Positions 10,568-21,300 of a stretch of 64,000 nt of DNA are shown in pieces. The notes under the pieces were generated by a model, which was not told the DNA's origin, ran no database searches, and saw nothing but the letters and a program-made list of their open reading frames with translations. The DNA is from Jaenimonas drosophilae (taxonomy: Eukaryota; Euglenozoa; Kinetoplastea; Trypanosomatida; Trypanosomatidae). Numbering within the stretch: position 1 is the stretch's first letter; the number at the start of each line of letters is the position of its first letter. Made by a program: the position numbers and the translations under genes. The stretch is from assembly GCA_030849065.1 (NCBI GenBank), contig JASAON010001637.1, positions 62,001-126,000 of the forward strand. The letters run 5' to 3'.

Positions 10568-11151
10568 TGTGTGTGAATGTGAGTGCTTCTTTTTTTTTGG
10601 TTCACCCCTGTCTCTGGCACGTTGATGCATACAGATGCGTTGTGCGACAAATGTTGCTCTAGTACTCACACTCCTCTTCACTGCCACCAGATGCTACTTC
10701 TGGTGGTGTGAAGTGACGATCCGTGGCTGAAGTCCTTTCTCAGCCCAGTGAGTTCATTCACTGTTAATCTGCACACATGAATACAGTTGATGTAGCACAT
10801 GACTTGACAGGGCTTGTGTGTTCAATTTGTTTCTCTTCCCTCTCATGGTCGTTCGCAATAGCCTCACGTACACAAGTACAACAAATTACCCCAATACGCC
10901 CATAGCACGCCCACCGACGCGCGTGAAGTCGTCTGTGGCGTACCGTTTCCATCTAAGAGCTCGTTCGTTCCGCAGGCTTCATTGCTACAAACCCTCTCCT
11001 TCAACAGTAGCAGTTGATTTGTTTTTCCAACTCCTTTTTGGCATCAAGGCTTCTTGCCACCGTTTTCATCCAGCTGCACACGTTGCCCAGCCGTGTTTCT
11101 TCCTGATCATCTTGTGTCTTTCTCACCTCTCCCCCACCACTGCTGTCAATC
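10568..11151. other. Intergenic region between transporters 3 and 4
   Basis: About 580 bp with pyrimidine-rich tracts near 11015-11045 and 11093-11140, suitable for trans-splicing of the next gene. No gene, tRNA or repeat is evident. Confidence 0.5.
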
Positions 11152-12867
11152 ATGGAGGGTGGTACACCCTTGAGCGTGGAACCGATGCACCTCGACGAGG
11201 ACTGTCCTCGTTTGGTGGATGAGGAGAGTTTGAGTGGGAGATTTACGGCCTATGGGAACGAGGCACACCAGCCGACCACACCCAGCACCTCATCCTACAC
11301 CATGGCGCACTACCGCACAATCCTCACAGCCTCGTTGAAGCAGTTTTGGATTAAGGTGAAGAGCCAGACCTTGTCAGAGCTACTGTGGATTTCTCTGTTG
11401 ATGCTCCTCGTGACAGTAGGAAACTTTCTTCAAATCATCATGCTGAACTTTTGGCTGGTGAGCTTCCCGGCAGATGGCAACCCGGGAAACTACACAGCCT
11501 TCGCCATTCCAGGAATCCTCTTCACCATATTCTTTGTGGCGGTGCTCATCGTCTATCTCATCATGAAGCGGCCAGACCTCCGCTTCTGTCGCCATTGGTA
11601 CGGTTGGGTGATACTCATTGGGGTGGGATTCTGTGACACCTTTAATAGCTGGCTTGCGACCTACGCCGCCAGCTACACAAGTGAAGTTTTGCAAGCGCTG
11701 TTCACCAACTTCAGCCCCCTGTATACGGTGTTCATGGCCAAGTGGATCCTCAGCGACCCACGACGTTACCTCAATGTTTGGATCGTACTGGTTTTCGTCC
11801 TCACCATTGGCGGCATTCTCGCCGCCTCCCTCTACGGACTCATTGAAGATACGAAGGTGGATGAGGGGAAGATCGCGTGGATCTTCATCTTCTTCATCTC
11901 CATTCCCTTTCGGGTCCTGCAGAACGTACTGCAATCACTATATATGATCATATATACCTATGACCCATCTTTTCTTGTGTGGCTTCAGGCGCATCAGGCA
12001 TCGGAGGTGAAGACCTCGCACCGTACCGGGGACTCACCAGCCGCTGAGTCAGACGAAATCACCGAGAGGAGTAACAGCGCTCCTCCTTTTCTGGACCGCG
12101 AGCAGCCCAACGGCTGCGCTCCGGATGCTGCTGGTGTGGAACTCTCCACGGAGCCAAGCGCATCAATTGAGATGTTGAAGGGGCCGGAGATTGCGCTCAC
12201 CACGCCCTCAGTCCCGTGGGCTCCAACCACTAACCTGGAGGCCTACCAGCAGTTACATCAGGTTGATTTGGATTGTGAAGAGTCCCCTGGTTCCCCAACC
12301 CCTGTTGAGGTGGCCCCCGTGATGACTAGCAAGGTTCTTCAAGGGGAGGACACCATTGTAAAGCTGATGATGCTCGTAGGAGACACTTTCTTTCAGACGT
12401 GCTTCACAATGGCGCTACTTCCCGCAGACGCAATTCCATGGTGGGGGTACAGTGAAAGTGTACATGATACGTGGGACAACTTCGTCGAGGGCGTTCATTG
12501 TGTGTTTACCATTCGGAAGAATTTCATATTCGGGTTTCTGTACACATTGGGTTTCATCTTCACCTACGTTGGATGTGCCTACCTCAACCATTACAGTGTC
12601 GCATTGTGCTCCATCGTGACTCAGCTGTCGTCACCACTGACGGCACTGATTCTTGTGTTGGTGCCACAGTGGAATGTGATGAGTGGTGGAGACTCGCCCT
12701 GGTATTTGAGTCTGGTTGCCATCATTTGCCTTTCGGTGGCCGCATTGCTTTACGTCACCTGGGAGGACATGACGGAGGATGAAAAGATGGAGGGTGAGCA
12801 GATGCTGAAGAAGCGTAAACTCGGCATCACCAACAAGCTCACCAATGGCTCCAAGAGCTCAAAATGA
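11152..12867 (+). CDS. CRT-like drug/metabolite transporter paralog 4
   Basis: The protein is 571 residues with the same plan as its three neighbours: a soluble N-terminus of about 75 residues, six membrane segments, a long acidic/Ser-rich loop (about 280-400), and four more segments. Blocks include GNFLQIIMLNFWLVSFP, YTSEVLQALFTNFSPLYTVF, LLPADAIPWWGYS and GFIFTYVGCAYLNHYSVALC. It differs from the other three in the loop after segment 7: the second cysteine of the C-x3-C pair is replaced by Ile (GVHCVFTIRKN). If that pair forms a disulfide, as loop cysteines do in the parasite transporter, this copy cannot make it. It is the last gene of the tandem array. Confidence 0.72.
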   Translation: MEGGTPLSVEPMHLDEDCPRLVDEESLSGRFTAYGNEAHQPTTPSTSSYTMAHYRTILTASLKQFWIKVKSQTLSELLWISLLMLLVTVGNFLQIIMLNFWLVSFPADGNPGNYTAFAIPGILFTIFFVAVLIVYLIMKRPDLRFCRHWYGWVILIGVGFCDTFNSWLATYAASYTSEVLQALFTNFSPLYTVFMAKWILSDPRRYLNVWIVLVFVLTIGGILAASLYGLIEDTKVDEGKIAWIFIFFISIPFRVLQNVLQSLYMIIYTYDPSFLVWLQAHQASEVKTSHRTGDSPAAESDEITERSNSAPPFLDREQPNGCAPDAAGVELSTEPSASIEMLKGPEIALTTPSVPWAPTTNLEAYQQLHQVDLDCEESPGSPTPVEVAPVMTSKVLQGEDTIVKLMMLVGDTFFQTCFTMALLPADAIPWWGYSESVHDTWDNFVEGVHCVFTIRKNFIFGFLYTLGFIFTYVGCAYLNHYSVALCSIVTQLSSPLTALILVLVPQWNVMSGGDSPWYLSLVAIICLSVAALLYVTWEDMTEDEKMEGEQMLKKRKLGITNKLTNGSKSSK

Positions 12868-13306
12868 GCGTCAACCGTTGTGCACCATCCCTAAATGCAT
12901 TGTCGAATATTTTGCCTCCAACACCGCCATGGCTACGCCCAAGAATGAACACCACCGTTGACCCAGCTTCAGTGTTGACCCTACTTCCATTAAATCACTG
13001 CGTTGCCTAACCCTACCACTCCCCACCCCACTCTTCTTTTCAATGCGATTTTTCCTTCCCTTAAGCTTGACTTGGCGTTGCTCGTCCTATAATGTGGGGG
13101 TTGTCCGCATACTCATCCTCACTGTACTCACTGTTCTGTTACAGAGCATGGGGGATTGTTCAGGAATGAGGTTGGCACAGAGTCGGTTCTACTATTGCAT
13201 CATGTCAAGGCACACTGCCACCTCGCATTACTGTGTGTTCTGTCTGAAATTCATACTCTATTGGTTCCTTTTTGTGTGATGTTTTGCCATAGTTTTTGAG
13301 GGCAAT
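12868..13306. other. Intergenic region
   Basis: About 440 bp between the transporter array and the P-loop gene. It is pyrimidine-rich around 13005-13080 and holds no supported gene. Confidence 0.5.
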
Positions 13307-14875
13307 ATGAAGGGCCATGCACGCAAGCAGGTTGCTCGATCCGCAGCGGCCCAATGGCAACAACTGCGTTTTGCTTCCCTCAAGGACAAGCTGTCCGCCC
13401 CACACCTCGGAGAGCTTCGACTTCCACTCTTTGCTGCACCATCGTTGGAGTGTAGTCAAGCAGCTGAGTGGGTGCTGAGATTGGCGAGTAGTGATGCTGC
13501 GCTAAATGAGCGCTGCGAGCTGGAACACTTTCCTTTCTTTTCTTCTTCGACTTCGAAGCCGCCTGGATCATCTCCTCTTCTCCTCGGAGAGCGGGATATC
13601 AGCGTTGTTAATGGCCTTCCTTCGGGGTTGGGAAGCCCGCGGTCAATGGAACTGGAGATCGGCAACTGGCTGGAGGGTTTCATGCGGAGCGAAGAGCAGG
13701 CATTCAATGACTACCACGCACTAGGCGCGTTGAAGCGTGGGGCCAACTACCTTCACCACACAAAATGGTTTGATCAGCTGTTGCTGGATGGCAACGTCAG
13801 TCAACGGGTGGAGGCACATCGCGGTGAGAGCACAGCATCCATGTTTGCGACCCAACGACAGGCATCTCGTTTTGGTTCAAGGGTGCCCCCATTCAGCCAG
13901 TCACCATATTACGCCAGCGATGATTCCATGAGTAGCTGGTGTTTGTTTGGTGACTTAAGTAGCTCGTCGCCCGCAAAGGACGGACTGGAGACCTCACATC
14001 AACTATCAGCACAGATGCAGGGATTGCTGCAGGTTGCTCTAGCGAGTGCGGTCCTCCCTGCCTTCCACGGTGTGTGGCTGAATGCTGCTGTAGTCACCCA
14101 TCGTCACTCGGGAGTCTCTGTCCTGATTCTCGGACCTCGAGAATCGGGGAAGACCACTCTTGCTCTACACTGCCTTGGCGCATCACCTGACGTGATGCTG
14201 ACGGCGTCAGAGGAGGTTTTCCTTGCGTCTGGCACGAGCATTGGTGCCATGCTTGGCGCCAAGAAGACGGGGGGCTTATTCTTCAGCAGCGTTCCATCCA
14301 CGGTACCTGTGCGCCTCGGGGCGGTTCTTGGGTCTCTTCATCCCAATCCATTTCTTGCTCAGCACATTCAGCCTTTTCCGTCAGATTCTGCCGCTCAATC
14401 CACAGTGGCGGCACTTCTTCGCAACACGGAAGGGGCACTATGGAACATGTCCAAGGAGTTCCGCGTTCACATTGCAGAAGCTTTCCCATCCCCGCAGAGA
14501 TGGCGACCAACCACACTCGGCCCTCTTGGTGGCATCATCATGCTCAACTGGGATGTAGACCAACTATTTCATCCTTCACAGACGACGACGATTCGTGGCG
14601 GCGTTCGGCAATTTCCTCTCCCGTCTGGCCAGGCACTGGATTGTCTGCACAATCTTCAGGTGTCTGGTGGCAAAGGCTCCCTCCCCGTCATTACCCGCAA
14701 CCATCACTTAATTAAGAATGTCGTGGACAGAGACGGCGGCTGGGAGCGTTTGGTGGGAGCGCTGGTGGAGGAGTGCGACGGCGCACCTTCCCCAGCCATG
14801 GTGCATGAGCTAGTGGGCTCCGTCAACTTCGAGGCAGCCGCGGGGCTTATTCTTCGACTGCTTTCCCCCGGATAA
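13307..14875 (+). CDS. P-loop protein with HPr-kinase/PEPCK-like nucleotide-binding site
   Basis: The protein is 522 residues. A clear Walker A motif, GPRESGKTT, begins near residue 276 directly after a beta-strand (SVLILG) and is followed by a helix (LALHCL). The context, a His/Asn/Val-rich strand leading into the loop and a later small-residue strand, resembles the HPr serine kinase / PEP-carboxykinase fold rather than AAA or GTPase proteins. The first 270 residues are not recognised. The phosphoacceptor, if any, is unknown, and I see no convincing second catalytic motif. It is the last plus-strand gene before the convergent junction. Gene reality is strong; the fold assignment is tentative. 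Confidence 0.55.
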   Translation: MKGHARKQVARSAAAQWQQLRFASLKDKLSAPHLGELRLPLFAAPSLECSQAAEWVLRLASSDAALNERCELEHFPFFSSSTSKPPGSSPLLLGERDISVVNGLPSGLGSPRSMELEIGNWLEGFMRSEEQAFNDYHALGALKRGANYLHHTKWFDQLLLDGNVSQRVEAHRGESTASMFATQRQASRFGSRVPPFSQSPYYASDDSMSSWCLFGDLSSSSPAKDGLETSHQLSAQMQGLLQVALASAVLPAFHGVWLNAAVVTHRHSGVSVLILGPRESGKTTLALHCLGASPDVMLTASEEVFLASGTSIGAMLGAKKTGGLFFSSVPSTVPVRLGAVLGSLHPNPFLAQHIQPFPSDSAAQSTVAALLRNTEGALWNMSKEFRVHIAEAFPSPQRWRPTTLGPLGGIIMLNWDVDQLFHPSQTTTIRGGVRQFPLPSGQALDCLHNLQVSGGKGSLPVITRNHHLIKNVVDRDGGWERLVGALVEECDGAPSPAMVHELVGSVNFEAAAGLILRLLSPG

Positions 14876-15068
14876 AAAAAAAGAAAAACGTTTTCAGCAT
14901 GCATGAGGCCATTTTGCCCGAAGTCAATCCTGCGCCGCCGATTAATGCCAATTCTTCCTCTTCCCTTAACCCTCCCCCAAACACCAAAAGCACCGAAGAG
15001 CGGCAGCGGCGAAGCAACTGGCGGGTCAATTGTTTACACAACGTTATCGTCCATCTTTTGGACGACGT

Positions 15069-15141
15069 GGGGATGTAGCTCAGATGGTAGAGCGACCGCT
15101 TAGCATGCGGTAGGTATTGGGATCGATACCCAACTTCTCCA
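15069..15141 (+). tRNA. tRNA-Ala (anticodon AGC)
   Basis: The sequence folds as a 73-nt cloverleaf without an intron. D stem GCTC/GAGC, anticodon stem ACCGC/GCGGT with loop TTAGCAT (anticodon at 15102-15104), T stem TTGGG/CCCAA and discriminator A are all present. Internal A-box and B-box promoter sequences are recognisable. The acceptor stem pairs fully except for a T:T opposition at the sixth pair (15074 with 15135). A run of six T follows at once. It lies in the convergent junction between the two gene clusters. Confidence 0.95.
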
Positions 15142-15143
15142 TG

Positions 15144-15149
15144 TTTTTT
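15144..15149 (+). terminator. RNA polymerase III terminator of the tRNA-Ala gene
   Basis: Six consecutive T residues begin three bases after the discriminator base, as expected for Pol III termination. Confidence 0.8.
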
Positions 15150-15343
15150 ATCGAAAAAAAAACTTGCATTAAAAGAAATATGGAGCGAGGATACATCAAG
15201 ATGAAGCGCAACCGACAGAATTGATCGTCTGCAGGAAAAAAAATACAGTACAGTGAGATTTTCAAGAGTCGTCATAAATGCGGAGCTTCTACTCGTCTTA
15301 ATCATGAACACTCTGTTAAATAGTAAAGTAAACTACTGTTATC

Positions 15344-18300
15344 TTACGAGGCAGCAGCCTTCTTCTTTCGGGATTCGGCCTGCTTCATGCGAAGGAGCAC
15401 CGCGCTGTAGTCCTTATCGATTTGCTCGCGCAGTCCGTGCAGGGTGGCGCAGATCTCCAGGATCTTGGATGCGCCGGCGTCGTACTTCTCGACGTCTTCC
15501 TCTGGAAGCAACTTGGTGAGGACATCCATGTCGGTCAAGGTCTTCATTTGGTCCTTTTGGCCGTCACGAACGAGGCCACCAATGTTCGAGAGAAGTCGCT
15601 CTACCTGATTAAGAACCGAGAAGCTCTCTGACTGCGTGAGGCCGTTGTACTTCTCCAGATATGTGAATCGGTAGTTGGATTCCTGCATCTGGGAGCCGCA
15701 CCGAATGAAGTCTGCTATGCAGGCGTTGATGAGCACCTGGGCTCCATCATGACGGCAGCCGTCGGACAAATCCAGCGTCGGGAGCAGTCGGCGATCGCAG
15801 AAGAGGCCAGAGCGGAGTGTCGAGACGAGGTCGTCGCTGTTCACAAAGTTGTCGCCGCAGCCGCTGATGGCCACAAATGGATCACGAGCATCGTAGGCCA
15901 CCGCCGTCTCCCGCAGCTTCCCACAGAGGGGGAAGTCCTCGCTGGGAGCTTCACCGAAGAGTGGATACTTCTTCTTGGTCATGTAGGGCAGCACCGTCGA
16001 GGCCGGCTCCTTCAGCTTCCGGGCGAGTTCACTGTAGAAACCAGAGATGGCGCGGAACATGTTGGCGTTGTCAATCACCTGCACGCCATCGGGCACGCAA
16101 CCGTGGAGAGGAGCAAGCACCACGCGGTGTTGCTTCGTCTGGCGTCCGTTAAGCTTCCACAAGGCCTGCACCGCGGGGTCACTGAGGACGGAGCGATGGA
16201 TCTCGAGGGGCACGCCGCACATTTGATGAACTGAGAAGAGGTAGGCCATGAGTTCCACAGCGGCACTCGTCTCCGAGCTGGTGAAGTTCTCCACCACCTC
16301 CCCAAAGGCGGCGCTGGCAAAGATCTTGCGGGTGAGCATCGAAATGAAGGAGAAGCCCTCATTACCCACGCGGGCGTTGCGGAAGACGCTCATGACATCG
16401 ACGAGCAGGGAACCCAAAGAGGACGGCCGATCCTTGAAGTGGAGGCCCTCCTTGTGGAAGTAGCCAAGGAGCATTTGAAAGTACTCAATGGAGAAGGGTT
16501 CCATGTTGCCACCCTCCACGCGCGCACGACCCTCGAAGAAGAGAGGGTTCACAAAGAGCCTCTCGGCGAGGGAGACGACGCGGGCCTTCCACTCCTCCAC
16601 CTTCTTCGCCCCACGGTGCTCGCGATGGTCGTGCAGCTGGAGCAAACGCAGCTGAGAGATGGGGTCCATCTGCACGTTGCCCTTGATCACCGTCATGCTG
16701 CTCGTCATGAGACGCGTGATCTTCTTCATGCCGACGCTGAGAAAGATGAGGTGGCCGAGGGTGTCGAGACCACGACGGCCGGCACGACCCATCATTTGGC
16801 GGAACTGCGTGGTATTCAGCAGCACATGATCACCAGCGAGGACCACGGAACGGCAGGGGCTGTGCACACCAAGGGCCAGGGTTTCCGTGGCCAGAATCAC
16901 GCCACAGTGACCACTACGGAAGAGCACCTCAAAGGTACGACGCAGCTTACCCTTGACGCCGGCGTGGTGAATACCCACGCCACGTTTGATGGCACGTGCG
17001 GCGAGGTAGTCGCCACGCTTCTCGCACTCCTTCACAGCTGCCGCACCAGCGCCGCTGTTCATGTAGCGAATGAAGGTGAACTCGGGCAAGACCTCGGGCA
17101 CCACACACTCCTCATCATCGTCTCCGCCGTCCACATCGACATCACGCTCGGCACGCACCACATCGCCATCCTCGTTCTTCTCCAGCTTCTTCTGCGCAAG
17201 GGTGGACTCCCGCTGTTTGCGGGCCGCCTCCTTGGCGGCTGCTTTTCGCTCGACGCCTACTCGGTAGCGTGCGAACTCCTCCGTCTGTCGATAGGCATCC
17301 TCGGCGCGTTCCAGCTGGGTCACAATGGCCTCAACGAGGTTGTCGCAATCTTCACTCTCAAAGCTGAAGACGATGGTGGGTGCCATGTCGCGGCTGACAA
17401 GCTCACGCAGGACGTCGATGATGGAGGAGGCGATGAAGTCCTTGGATTGGGGTGGATGGGTATTTCCCACACGCTGCTCGACGGGCAGGAGGGCTGAGTC
17501 GGAGGCGTACTTCTCCAGCGACTCCTCCTCTGCGCGCAGGTGCTGGGAGAAGGCCTTGAGAATGGCATCGCACACCACGAGCATCGCCTCAAAGAATGCC
17601 TCGGGTGGACGTTCAGCGTCGTCGGTATCGCCACCTCCGCTGAGGTAGGCCCAGTAGGAGAAGGCGTTCTTCACCTCTGATTCGTACTGCCGCGCATGAC
17701 GTTGGGTGATGTAGTTCACCTTGGAGAAGTAGGTCTCGGGCATGAGCTCATCCAGCTGGGCCTTGAGGTCCGCAATGAGCTCCAAGGACTGCCAATCAGG
17801 GATCCAAATGTGCTGCGTGAATTGCTCCACCATCTTTTCGTGGAGCTGGACGACCTCGCTCGGGACGAGGGAGATGTCTGGTGGGAAGCCACGTCGGAGC
17901 TGATCGAGGGTGAGGATGGACAAGGGGTGGAGATCCTTGATGTTGCGGGGCTCATACTTGGCGGTAAGCTTGCGCAAGGGGTGGTGGAAGCCTGGGGGTG
18001 GGAGGTAAATGTACTTTTTGATATCATTCCACCGCTGAATGGGCTCATCGCGTGGGATCTCATGCACGACAAAGTCACGACGACGTTGCTTCGTCTTGCT
18101 GGCCTCAATCTGCCCCTGAAGACGCGACTGGACACGGTTTAACCAACCACAGAGTTGGCTGGTCTCACCCAGGGTGGCGGAGAGGGCCACAAAAGGACAG
18201 GGAAGGAGGGAGAGCACACGCTCCCACACATCACCGTTGCCGCTGCTCTCCATGGTGTGAATCTCATCCAAAATGACGTAGTCCAGACGCTCCACCCAGG

Positions 18301-21300
18301 ACTCATACTTTGGCGAGAGGAGGAGAGTCTCGAGCACCTCGGGCAGGGTCACGAGAATCTGGCACGTGTCGTGGAAGCGGTGGTAGTCGGCACCGCCATG
18401 CACGCCATAGACGTTCTTTCCCGCCACGACGTACTCCTTCTTGCCATACCGGGCGCACACATCGGCCACGGCCTGATTGATGAGGGCACGATTGGGGGCC
18501 ACGTAAACCACCACCTTGGTGTTGGATGTCTTGAGGGCGTTGTACATGCAGTAGTAGGAAATGAAGGTCTTGCCGGCTGAGGTTGGGGCACAGACCACCG
18601 CACTGCCACGTTGGTCGACAATGTCGAGCAGCTCACGCTGCCAGCCATCGGGGTTGAAGACGACACGGTAGTCCTTGTGTGGGATGATGGGGCGCTCAAG
18701 GAGGTGGCCCATGTGCATCAGCTGAATGAGCTCCGGGCTCTGTTCCAGCAACTTCTCCAAGGGGCGATTGCTCGGGGCGGAGGTGATCTCCTTCTGCTGC
18801 CACTGCGCAATGGCGCGGTCCACCTTGGCGTAGTACATCTTATCGAACTCGAAGTGGTAGAGGGCGGAGCGGACGATGTCGAGATCCTCACCGCTGAAGA
18901 GGATGCCACGGTCGCGGATGATGGGTAGCACCTGATGATGGCAGTAAATGAAGAGAGGAATGCCAACGTGGATGTCAGGGGTCTCACCGCGATTGCGGGC
19001 ACGCGTGCGCTCCACCTTCCAATTGTCGAGAAGCAGCTTCACGACGCGGCAGCGAAGGCGTGCCGTGAGGTGGGCCTGCACTTGCGAGAGATAGACCCAG
19101 AAGAGATAAAAGACGGCCTCGTCCGCCATCATGTCGGGCTTGGCGAGGTGGAGGCGCTGGAGCGGGCCCCAGTCGGAGCCGCTGGCGTCGGAGAGGTTGG
19201 CGGTGAGGCCCTTGATGACGGAGAGGGCAAAGACGCCATCCTCGGGTGCGCTGATAGACTTCTTCGCCCCACGCTTGGCACCGCCTTCCTCCAAGTGAAC
19301 GGCGAAGACGGCCTCCGTCATGCCACTCGCCTCAACCAAGACACGCCACATGGCCGTCTTGAGGGGGAGGGTCTTGTTGGCATCGCCAATATCCTCGCCA
19401 GGGTCGAACTTCTCGCCGAAACGCTTCTGCTGCATGTCCTTGATGCTGGCGTCGAGGTAGTCCATGGCCTGCTTGCGGTCGTCATTGTTGGTGCGATCCA
19501 TTTGCAGGTCCGTCGCCTTGAGCACCACCTCCATCTGGTCGATACGCTTGCGGAGGTTGTTGTCGGCGTCGCGGATGTTGGCGCTCTCCTTGATGCTGTC
19601 CTTGTTGCGGCGCACCTTCTTGTTCTTTTGGCCGGCGTGTTGCTTGGCCTTGGAACCCTTCTCGGCGGCGGCATCCGGCTCATCATCGTCGGAACAGACG
19701 AGGGCGAGCTGGCCAGCGGTGAAACCGTTGAGGCCCATCGACGTTGCTTGTTGTGCGGCATCCGCGACGAAGGCAGTCTCGAGACGCGCCAGGCGGCGAC
19801 GCTCCGTGTCCTTCATGTTGCGCTGCGACTCCTCCACGACATAGGCATCCACCACATCATTCATCTCATCAAAGGGTTCAGTAATCTTCCACCCGCTGAG
19901 GAGGTCGGCGCACCCGAGGGAGGCGGGGAAGGCGCGGTCGCTGACGTGGCCCTCCACCCCAAACTTTGCCGCGAGGGCATCGACGAGCTCGTGCGTGAAG
20001 TGGGGGCACTTCACCGGCGCCCGGCGTTCGTCGAAGACAACCTCGGGGAGGAGGTCGAGCGGGGTCGCGCCAACGGTGGCGGCATCATCCTTGATGAGCT
20101 GCTGCCAGCTGTAGTTTACGTCGCCCACGCCCTGCTCGTCAAGGAGGGCGGAGAGCGGGTTGGTGCGGAGGTGGTGCACCATCGCAGCCAGAAGGTGGCC
20201 GTCGAGGATATCGAACTCCGCTCCGCGAGCCTTTGCACACCCACGCTCGTGCAGGATCTGAAGAACAAAAGGAGCGAGATCGGTGAGGAAGGCCGCGATG
20301 GCCGGTGAGCGCATCGCGAGCTGCGCACGGAGGGAGGCGTCCACCATCGACGCGGAGTAGGCGGTGACGGCGAGAGCTTGCACGAGCTGGAGCTCCGCCG
20401 GGGTGCGGGTCTTGGCGGCGAGGAAGGCGTGGAGCGCACCGGTGATGATTTGCTCCCGGAAGGAGAGGCCAGAGTCCTTGGAGGCGGCGATGGCCTCTTC
20501 ACTCACGCTGGGCAGCTGTACCTCATGCTCGAGGGCGGCGGCGAGCTCAACCGTGGCGGATTCCATCTTCGTCGCCCGCGTCTGCTGAAGACCCTCCGCG
20601 GCCACGGCAAAGACAACAATCGCGTTCTCCTTGGAGAGAATACGTGATGAGTAGGCCACCTTCACGCTGTGTGCGATGCACCACGCCAAGAAACAGCGCA
20701 GATAGAAGCTGACCTTGGCACCATGCGCCTCATCATCCACGAGACTGCGGTAGGCACCAACCCGACGCTTCTCATCCATCACCTTGTTGGTGAAGAGGAG
20801 CTGCATCTCATTCAAGGCACCGAGCTGCTCGCCATCAGACATCAGAATGAACTCCGGGTCGTACTCGGCAACGTAGGCGGCGAAGGTGGCATCGTGGAAG
20901 CTGGGGAAGGTCTTCACAACCAACTCCGTCGCGGGGTGATCGCGTGCGACGTTGGTCAGGGCGAGTCGCAAATTCTCGCGGAGCAACAGCTTGGCAGGGG
21001 CCTTCTCCCAGAACCACGTGGCCTGATCAAAGAAGACAACGTGAAAGCGCGCGCCGCGGGAGTGAAGGCGGTGCAGCAGTGCCTGGGCGTTATGAAAAAC
21101 GTGGAGGGGCTGGATGAGATCCCAGTCCACGTGCTGGGAGGAGAGTGCGGCCATCAAGAGTGAATCACCATCAATGAAGAACATCTCTGCCGCGCTGAGG
21201 TGGACGAACATGTCGAACTGACGTGGGCGTGCGGCGCAGTAGAGGAAGTCCACGGCCTTGTGTGCCAGGGCGGCATCCACGACCTTCTCCATGCGCGCTG

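Larger units (their letters stand above)
14876..15343. other. Convergent strand-switch region
   Basis: The two unidirectional gene clusters meet here, 468 bp stop to stop, with the tRNA-Ala gene in the middle. Runs of A and T flank the tRNA on both sides. In trypanosomatids such junctions are transcription termination zones and are often marked by tRNA genes; that function is inferred here. Confidence 0.65.

Noticed and set aside
18935..20308. 457-codon plus-strand ORF, and others of 352 and 161 codons nearby
   Set aside because: They lie antisense to the DDX60-like helicase, have Leu/His/Val-rich composition without domains, and reflect the codon bias of the real gene.
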